NCBI RefSeq assembly: GCF_013393345.1
Contig: NZ_QJRF01000028.1
Location: forward strand, 62,001-126,000
Source: Pseudomonas taiwanensis
GTDB taxonomy: Bacteria > Pseudomonadota > Gammaproteobacteria > Pseudomonadales > Pseudomonadaceae
DNA length: 64,000 nucleotides
Reading direction: 5' to 3'
Positions 58,675-64,000 of the stretch are shown in pieces. The notes under the pieces were generated by a model. That model saw only the letters and a program-made list of their open reading frames with translations, was not told the DNA's origin and searched no databases. A program made the translations under genes and the position numbers. The stretch's first letter is position 1. Each line of letters opens with the position of its first letter.

Positions 58675-60396
58675 TCAGGGGGTGGCAGGCGAGCCCTGGC
58701 GCCAGGCCTGGGACCGGCGCAGCAGGCCGCGCGAGGCCCAGGCCAGCAGCAGGGACACGGCGGCTGAGGTCAGCAGGATCAGGGTGGACATGGCGGCCGC
58801 ACCGCCGACGTTGCCGGCATCATCCATGTTCAACACGGCCACGGCGGCGAGGATGCTGTCCGGGCTGTAGAGGAAGATGGCGGCGGACACGGTGGTCATG
58901 GCCGAAACGAACAGGTAGCGAATGATGTCCAGCAGCGCCGGCAGGCAGATCGGTACGGTCACTCGCAGGTAGTGGCGCCAGAGCGGCGCCTTGAGCGACA
59001 GCGCGGCGGCTTCGAACTCGCCGTCCAGCTGGCGCAGCGCGGTGGTGGCGGTCATCTGCGCGGTGGTCAGGAAGTGCGCGATGGAGCAGATCACCAGCAG
59101 GGCCATGCTGCCGTAGAGCGCATGAAGTGGATTGCCCGGCAGGTTGAAGAAGAACACGTAGCCAAGGCCGAGCACGAGGCCGGGCACCGCCATGGGCACG
59201 AAGCTGAGCAGGCGCAGCGCCTGGTTGAGCCACCGCTGGCCACGGGTCTTCTCCATCAGGTAGGCGCCGGTGAAGATCAGCGCGCTGCCGAATATGGCCG
59301 TGCAAGTAGCCAGGGTCAGGCTGTTGCGGTACGCCAGCCAGCCGCCGCCGGCGGTTTCCTCGAAGGCGTAGTGACGCAGGGACAGCGACAGGTTGTAGGG
59401 CCAGAACTTCACCAGCGACGAATACACCGCCATGCCCAGCACCAGCAGGAGAATCGCGCAGACCACCAGCACCAGCGCCAGGAAGCAGGCATCGCGGACC
59501 TTCGACGGTGCCGGATGGAAGACCTGCGCGCGGCCGCTCATGGCCTCGCCCTGGCGGCGGCGCAGCCAGGCATCGACACCAAAGCTGAGCAGCGCAGGGA
59601 GTAGCAGCACCATGCCAATCAGCGCACCCCGACCGAACTGCTGCTGGCCGACCACCGCCTTGTAGGCCTCCAGCGCCAGCACCTGGTAGTCGCCGCCGAC
59701 GACCACAGGCACGCCGAAGTCGGTGATGGTCAGGGTGAACACCAGACAGAAGGCCGCGAACACAGCCTGGCGGGTGGACGGCCAGGTGATGCTGCGGAAG
59801 GCCTTCCAGGGGCCCGCTCCCATGCTGGCGGCAGCATCGAACAGGCGCGCATCCGCCATGCCCAGGGCCGAGAGCAGCACCATCAGCGCGTGGGGGAAGG
59901 TGTAGATGGCTTCACCCAGGACGATGCCCCAGAAGCCATAGATATTGTCCGGCAGCCAGTCGCGCAGCAGGCCCTGGTTGCCGAACAGGTAGATCAGCGC
60001 AATGCCCGGCAGCATCGACGGCGCCAGCAGCGGCAGCAGGGAAATCCCGCGCCACAGCCCCTTGGCCGGAATCAGCGTGCGTTGTAGCGCATAAGCGAAC
60101 AGGTAGGCGGTGGGCACCACGATGGCGGCGACGCTCAGGGACACCTTCAGACTATTGCCCAGCAGCCAGTGGAAGTTGGCGCTGGCGAACAGCCCGCGGG
60201 CTGCGACGAAGCCGCCGCCCTGCCCCGCCTCACCGCTGAAACCGCGCCAGAAGATCGCCAGCAGCGGCAGCAGCACCGCGAGGATCAGCAGGCCGAGGAA
60301 CAGGTATTTGCCTCCCTGCACGAAGAGGCGGTCGCCGAGGTCGCCGCGCAGGGCGCCCTTGGCCGGCGCTTTATCCAGCTTGATCACGGCATCCAT
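58675..60396 (-). CDS. Putative 2-aminoethylphosphonate ABC transporter permease (fused two-domain)
   Basis: A 573-residue inner-membrane permease with about 12 transmembrane segments in two BPD_transp_1 halves (about 60-270 and 350-555). EAA-type loops are DARLFDAAASMGAGPWKAFRSITWPST and EFEAAALSLKAPLWRHYLRVTVP. This double-length form is typical of TIGR03262-type AEP permeases. The ATG lies one base before the stop of the ATPase gene, so translation is coupled. It pairs with the ATPase upstream and the binding protein downstream. Confidence 0.92.
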   Translation of the reverse strand: MDAVIKLDKAPAKGALRGDLGDRLFVQGGKYLFLGLLILAVLLPLLAIFWRGFSGEAGQGGGFVAARGLFASANFHWLLGNSLKVSLSVAAIVVPTAYLFAYALQRTLIPAKGLWRGISLLPLLAPSMLPGIALIYLFGNQGLLRDWLPDNIYGFWGIVLGEAIYTFPHALMVLLSALGMADARLFDAAASMGAGPWKAFRSITWPSTRQAVFAAFCLVFTLTITDFGVPVVVGGDYQVLALEAYKAVVGQQQFGRGALIGMVLLLPALLSFGVDAWLRRRQGEAMSGRAQVFHPAPSKVRDACFLALVLVVCAILLLVLGMAVYSSLVKFWPYNLSLSLRHYAFEETAGGGWLAYRNSLTLATCTAIFGSALIFTGAYLMEKTRGQRWLNQALRLLSFVPMAVPGLVLGLGYVFFFNLPGNPLHALYGSMALLVICSIAHFLTTAQMTATTALRQLDGEFEAAALSLKAPLWRHYLRVTVPICLPALLDIIRYLFVSAMTTVSAAIFLYSPDSILAAVAVLNMDDAGNVGGAAAMSTLILLTSAAVSLLLAWASRGLLRRSQAWRQGSPATP

Positions 60397-60397
60397 C

Positions 60398-61459
60398 TCA
60401 GGCGAACACCTGCAGGCTGCGGGACGGCAGGGCCACCCAGATATCCGGAGTGCCGAGGCGCGGCAGGCTTTCCGGGGCCAGTTCGGCCAGCAGCGGATAA
60501 CCCGGCAGTTGCTCCAGCTCGAAGCTCATGCGGCAACGGTTGCCGAGGAAAGTGATCTCCCGCACTTGGGCACGGAAGCGGTTGTCCTGCTGCTCGGAGG
60601 GGTTGATGGCGATAGCTTCAGGGCGGCAGAACAGACGGCCGCGGTCAGCACTTGCGGCGCTTTCAGGCAGGCGCAGGCGCATACTGCCGACACGGGCGTG
60701 ACCGCCCTGGCGCGAGTCGAAGGGCAGCCAATTGCCCTGGCCGACGAACTCGGCGACGAAGGGCGTGGCGGGCTGGCGATAGATGTCTTGGGGCGAGCCG
60801 TATTGTTCGACGCGGCCCTGGCTCATCACTGCGATGCGGTCGGCCATCAGCATGGCCTCGTCCTGGTTGTGGGTCACCATCAGCGTGGTGATGCCCAGGC
60901 GCTTCTGCAGTTGGCGCAGCTCGGTGCACAGGTGCTCGCGGACGCGGGCGTCCAGCGCCGACATCGGCTCGTCCAGCAACAGCAGCGACGGCGCCGGAGC
61001 CAGGGCGCGGGCCAGGGCTACGCGCTGTTGCTGGCCACCGGAGAGCTGGCCGGGGAATTTCTTCTCGCTGCCGGCGAGGCCCACCAGTTCCAGCATCTCG
61101 GCGACGCGGGCACGAACCTGCTCGCGGCCGCTACCGGACAGGCCGTAAGCGATGTTCTGCTCGACGGTCAGGTTGGGGAACAGCGCATAGGACTGGAACA
61201 GGATGCCGTAGTCACGGGCCTGGGGCGGCAGACGCGAGATATCCCGCGAGCCGATGTGGAGCGTGCCGCTGTCCTGCTGTTCCAGACCTGCGATGCAGCG
61301 CAGCAGCGTGGTCTTGCCACAGCCCGACGGCCCCAGCAGGCACACCAGTTCGCCTTCGGCGATATCCAGGGACACCCCGCCCAATGCGGTGAAATGGCCG
61401 AAGCGCTTGTGGATATCTCGCACCCGCATATGGGTGGCGTGGTGATCGGCTGGGTTCAT
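60398..61459 (-). CDS. Putative 2-aminoethylphosphonate ABC transporter ATP-binding protein
   Basis: A 353-residue importer ATPase with Walker A GPSGCGKTT, Q-loop LFQSYALFPNLTVEQNIAYG, signature LSGGQQQR, Walker B LLLLDEPMSALDARVRE and H-loop MVTHNQDEAMLMADR. A TOBE-type C-terminal domain (FCRPEAIAINPSE) follows. GAGGTACCGCC precedes the ATG. First gene of the ATPase-permease-binding protein-oxidoreductase operon, probably controlled by the LysR gene upstream. Confidence 0.93.
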   Translation of the reverse strand: MNPADHHATHMRVRDIHKRFGHFTALGGVSLDIAEGELVCLLGPSGCGKTTLLRCIAGLEQQDSGTLHIGSRDISRLPPQARDYGILFQSYALFPNLTVEQNIAYGLSGSGREQVRARVAEMLELVGLAGSEKKFPGQLSGGQQQRVALARALAPAPSLLLLDEPMSALDARVREHLCTELRQLQKRLGITTLMVTHNQDEAMLMADRIAVMSQGRVEQYGSPQDIYRQPATPFVAEFVGQGNWLPFDSRQGGHARVGSMRLRLPESAASADRGRLFCRPEAIAINPSEQQDNRFRAQVREITFLGNRCRMSFELEQLPGYPLLAELAPESLPRLGTPDIWVALPSRSLQVFA

Positions 61460-61484
61460 GGCGGTACCTCGTTAAGCAGTTGGC

Positions 61485-61500
61485 GTGCACGGGTGCACGG
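61485..61500. promoter_or_regulatory. Tandem GTGCACGG repeat upstream of the uptake operon
   Basis: GTGCACGG occurs twice in a row, 26-41 bases before the ATPase ATG. Each unit contains the palindrome GTGCAC. It is in leader or operator position; no convincing -35/-10 pair was found nearby. Confidence 0.35.
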
Positions 61501-61639
61501 CTCGACGAGGGTGATGCTAGGGGGGCAATGCGAACGTCAGATGGCGGTTGGGCAAATTACGCCGATAGTGTCATTGGCGGATTTGGGATAGGGGATCGAA
61601 CCGTCAGGTACCACCAACGGCGCCACGCCGGACTCCGAT

Positions 61640-61717
61640 GGTGGATCGATGAAGCGTGATCCACCCTACGACTCCGACGTGCTTTTCGTAGGGTGGATGT
61701 CGCTCTTTACATCCACC
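61640..61717. repeat. Inverted GTGGAT...CCACCCTACG / CGTAGGGTGGAT...ATCCACC repeat
   Basis: Two opposed units of the CGTAGGGTGGAT family (61640-61669 and 61687-61717) form a long imperfect hairpin directly after the LysR stop, between it and the uptake operon. Confidence 0.8.
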
Positions 61718-61721
61718 TTCC

Positions 61722-62582
61722 CTACTCCGTGCTTTCCCGCGCCACGGCCAGAAAGGCCGCCGGCAAGCGCGCCTGGCGCCGCTCCTTGAGGCAATAGAGG
61801 TACTCGTCGATCTGCGGCGCGCCCTTGAGTTCGATCACCCGCAGCTCCGGGTTATCCGGCACTTCGTGGCGGGCGATGATGCTGATGCCGAGATTGCGGA
61901 TCACCGCTTCGCGGATGGATTCACGGCTGCCGATTTCCAGCAGCGGGCCGATGGAGATGCCGGCGTCCTTGAGCATGTCCTCGGTGAGCTGGCGGGTGGT
62001 GGACCCGGGCTCGCGCATCAGCAGGCAGTGGCCCTTCAGGTCCTCCAGGCTCGCGGACTTGCGTCTCGCCAGGGGGTGCTTACGGTGCACGGCCAGCACC
62101 AGCGGGTCGCTGCCCAGCACCATGCGGACCAGGCGCGCGTCGTCGAGCTTCTGCGAGGAGGCGGCCAGATCGACGCGGTATTCCTCTAGCGCTTCGATCA
62201 CCTGCTGGGAGTTGCCGATATCCAGCGACACGTCGATCTGCGGAAAGCGCGTACGGAAGCTGCGCACCAGGTCGAGGATGTAGTACGGCGCGGTGGCGCC
62301 AATGCGCAGGGTGCCCTGCATCTGTCCGCAGTTGCGCAGGAAGAACTCGATGTCGGCTTCCTGCTGCAGCAGCACCTTGACCATGGGCAGCAACTTCGCC
62401 CCCTCCTCGCTCACTGTCAGACGGCGACCACCACGATGGAACAGTTCGACGCCGTACTGGCTTTCCAGGTTGCGGATCTGCGTGGTTACCGTGGGCTGGC
62501 TGAGGCCGAGCTTCTTCGCCGCCAGGGTGATGCTGCCCAGGCGGGCAACCATGTAGAAGGCCTTGAGCTCAGCGCTGAGCAT
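61722..62582 (-). CDS. LysR-family regulator of aminoethylphosphonate utilisation type
   Basis: A 286-residue LysR regulator with its helix-turn-helix in residues 1-60 (LKAFYMVARLGSITLAAKKLGLSQPTVTTQIRNLESQYG) and an effector domain with REPGSTTRQLTEDMLKDAGI. The sequence and position fit the TIGR03339 group associated with AEP catabolism. GAGGTTCCGTTGCC precedes the ATG. It is transcribed in the same direction as the uptake operon, 262 bases upstream of it, rather than divergently. Confidence 0.88.
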   Translation of the reverse strand: MLSAELKAFYMVARLGSITLAAKKLGLSQPTVTTQIRNLESQYGVELFHRGGRRLTVSEEGAKLLPMVKVLLQQEADIEFFLRNCGQMQGTLRIGATAPYYILDLVRSFRTRFPQIDVSLDIGNSQQVIEALEEYRVDLAASSQKLDDARLVRMVLGSDPLVLAVHRKHPLARRKSASLEDLKGHCLLMREPGSTTRQLTEDMLKDAGISIGPLLEIGSRESIREAVIRNLGISIIARHEVPDNPELRVIELKGAPQIDEYLYCLKERRQARLPAAFLAVARESTE

Positions 62583-62659
62583 GGCAACGGAACCTCGGAA
62601 CGGGGAATTGCAGGCATTCTGCCCGCGGCCGGGTGAACTGCACAGTGGCGGAGGAAACC

Positions 62660-62684
62660 TGTGGGAGCGAATTCATTCGCGATG
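62660..62684. repeat. Single GTGGGAGCGAATTCATTCGC unit
   Basis: One unpaired copy of the dispersed unit lies between the GlxA-type regulator stop and the LysR start. Confidence 0.75.
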
Positions 62685-62696
62685 CCGGACGCAGTC

Positions 62697-63704
62697 CTAC
62701 TCGCCTACGCGTTCCACCCGTGCCCTTTGCTGCAGGCGGAAGGCCGCAGGTGAGATGCCGAAGCGCGTGCGAAACAACCTGGCCAGATGGCTGGTATCCG
62801 CTGCGCCGATCTCGTCGGCGATCAGTGCCAGGCTGTGATCGGAATTCAGCAGCCGCCATTTCGCATGGTTCAGGCGCATCTCGGTCCAGTAGGCCTTTAC
62901 CGTCACGCCGTGCCTGGCCTGGAACAATCGATCCAGCTGACGGCGACTGACGCCCGCCACTTCCGACAGCACGTCGACACCGGTTGCGGACGCCATCCAT
63001 TGCCGCATCAGCGCGATGGCGCGATCGACGTGCCGCCCGTGAACCGTCGCGGCCTCTCGTGAGCGCAGCAGGTGTTCGCTGCTTCGGCTTTCATCCACCA
63101 GCATGTCGGCCAGGCCCTTGAGCGCCTTGGTTCGGCCACAGGCGCGAGACAGCAGTTCCACCGCCAGGTCGATGGCCGCAGCACCGCCTGCACAGGAAAT
63201 GCGATTGCCGTCGAGACAGTAGAGCCGCTCGCGCTGTAGCGGGATGCGCGGATAGGAGGCGCGGAACTCGGCCTCATGGCGCCAGTGCACCACCACCTTG
63301 TGCCCGGTCAGCAAGCCGCAGGCAGCGAAGAGGAAACACGCGTTATCGATGCACACCAGCTTCACGCCCTGCGCGGCGGCCTTGCGCAGGAGCGGGCGGT
63401 AAAGGGGGGCGAGGGCCTCGGTCGCGCCGGCACGGCGTCCACCGAACACGACCAGGTAGTCGTAGTCGGCCAGCGCGACCTGCTCCGGGCTGGCATCCAC
63501 CTGGACGGCCGCCCCACTGCTGGACACGACATGCCCGTGTTCGAGGCCGAGAATCGTCCAGCTGCAGTAGCGTTGCCGACTGTAATCTTCGTCGTCGCCG
63601 GTGAAGCGCAGCTTGTCCAGGAAGCCGCCGAATGGCAGCAGGCTGAACTCGGGAAGCGGCAACAGCAGGAATCGAACATCGGGTGGGCTGGCATCTGCGT
63701 GCAT
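62697..63704 (-). CDS. GlxA-type AraC-family transcriptional regulator
   Basis: A 335-residue regulator. An N-terminal DJ-1/PfpI amidotransferase-like domain (about residues 5-190, with YLVVFGGRRAGAT and the VKLVCIDNACFLFAACGLL elbow) is followed by a C-terminal AraC helix-turn-helix pair (about 235-330, TGVDVLSEVAGVSRRQLDRLFQARHG and LALIADEIGAADTSHLARLFRTRFGISP). I choose the ATG at 63704 because the DNA just upstream holds a repeated operator. An ATG at 63755 would place that operator inside the gene; a still longer start at 63905 would run into lysE. It likely controls the divergent LysE exporter. Relatives sense amines and amino acids. Confidence 0.85.
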   Translation of the reverse strand: MHADASPPDVRFLLLPLPEFSLLPFGGFLDKLRFTGDDEDYSRQRYCSWTILGLEHGHVVSSSGAAVQVDASPEQVALADYDYLVVFGGRRAGATEALAPLYRPLLRKAAAQGVKLVCIDNACFLFAACGLLTGHKVVVHWRHEAEFRASYPRIPLQRERLYCLDGNRISCAGGAAAIDLAVELLSRACGRTKALKGLADMLVDESRSSEHLLRSREAATVHGRHVDRAIALMRQWMASATGVDVLSEVAGVSRRQLDRLFQARHGVTVKAYWTEMRLNHAKWRLLNSDHSLALIADEIGAADTSHLARLFRTRFGISPAAFRLQQRARVERVGE

Positions 63705-63710
63705 GACGGC

Positions 63711-63742
63711 ATGTCCAGAAACTACCAAAGGATGTCCAGAAA
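63711..63742. promoter_or_regulatory. Direct repeat ATGTCCAGAAA x2, candidate AraC operator
   Basis: Identical 11-base units at 63711-63721 and 63732-63742 are 21 bases apart, two helical turns. They lie between the divergent GlxA-type regulator and the LysE gene. This is the standard layout for an AraC-family dimer site. Confidence 0.65.
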
Positions 63743-63803
63743 ATACCGCATACATCGACGAGCCGTCCCTAGACTGACCACAGATTTTCACGAGGACTGA
63801 CAG

Positions 63804-64000
63804 ATGGCTCCGGATACCTGGCTGATTTACTTCATCGCCACCATCGGCCTGGCGCTCACGCCCGGCCCCAACAGCCTGCTCGCCCTGACCCACGGCGCGC
63901 TGCATGGCTCGAAGCGCACGCTGTTTACCATCACCGGCAGCGTCTCCGGTTTCAGTCTGTTGATCGCGCTGGCGATGTTCGGGCTTGGCACGCTCCTGGA
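63804..64000 (+). CDS. LysE/RhtB-family exporter, 3' end outside window
   Basis: The first 65 residues of a LysE-family inner-membrane amino acid exporter are visible. It starts MAPDTWLIYFIATIGLALTPGPNSLLALTHGALHG, with the family PGPN motif and first helix, and a second hydrophobic segment (TITGSVSGFSLLIALAMFGLGTLL). The ATG at 63804 lies 61 bases after the repeated operator of the divergent GlxA-type regulator. It runs off the right edge. Confidence 0.9.
   Translation, partial: MAPDTWLIYFIATIGLALTPGPNSLLALTHGALHGSKRTLFTITGSVSGFSLLIALAMFGLGTLL

Noticed and set aside
1-64000. CRISPR arrays, prophage, insertion sequences, rRNA or tRNA genes
   Set aside because: No regularly spaced direct repeats, integrase, transposase, capsid or structural RNA sequences were recognised. 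Repeats are short REP-type palindromes only.

Overview
The window is a GC-rich chromosomal segment from a Pseudomonas, most likely of the P. aeruginosa lineage or a close relative. The evidence is the fadD2-fadD1 pair next to a lysophospholipase gene and phaJ1, with hrpA and its DUF3087 partner close by, as I remember around PA3297-PA3302 of PAO1. Other support comes from the fructose PTS block fruBKA with a divergent cra, a DUF2790 gene, and many copies of the Pseudomonas extragenic repeat family (GTAGGAGCGAGC..., GTGGGAGCGAATTCATTCGC..., CCCTCTCCCAGAGGGAGAGGG...). I see no rRNA, tRNA, CRISPR array, prophage or insertion sequence. The content looks like ordinary accessory metabolism, transport and regulation.

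Left part (1-16.8 kb). A leftward sulfur-scavenging operon (7124 to beyond the left edge) holds three SfnB-type flavin oxidoreductases, two FMN-dependent LLM monooxygenases, and a MetI permease and MetQ binding protein without their ATPase. It starts at a well-formed sigma-54 promoter with an IHF site and a long upstream palindrome. Then come an HPP-CBS membrane protein, a LysR regulator, a WYL regulator divergent from a glutathione transferase, and a probable ECF42-type sigma factor with its YCII partner and a SnoaL-like gene. The YCII-sigma operon and the SnoaL-like gene each carry the same promoter, TGTCGA-N17-CGAC(C/T). A LysR regulator divergent from a CTP-synthase-like amidotransferase and a small monooxygenase closes this part.

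Middle (16.8-49 kb). fruB-fruK-fruA form a leftward operon opposite cra, with a Cra site between them. They are followed by an SDR, a PotF-like polyamine binding protein, a nitrilase-family amidase and a LuxR-type regulator, then a DUF2790 protein. Next are a four-gene FUSC/DUF1656/HlyD/outer-membrane efflux operon with a divergent LysR, a second LysR-MFS-HlyD efflux set, and hrpA-DUF3087. The block ends with fadD2 and fadD1, a periplasmic binding protein, a lysophospholipase-like hydrolase and phaJ1, a fatty-acid and PHA-linked group.

Right part (49-64 kb). A second FUSC/DUF1656/HlyD module lies opposite a TetR-HlyD-ABC-permease exporter operon. A leftward 2-aminoethylphosphonate-type uptake operon (ATPase, fused permease, binding protein) ends in a TIGR03364-type FAD oxidoreductase, with its LysR regulator upstream. 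A GlxA-type AraC regulator diverges from a LysE exporter that runs off the right edge.

The strongest regulatory observations are the matched ECF promoters, the UAS-IHF-sigma-54 layout in front of the sulfur operon, and long repeat hairpins read in frame through hrpA and through a FUSC efflux gene.
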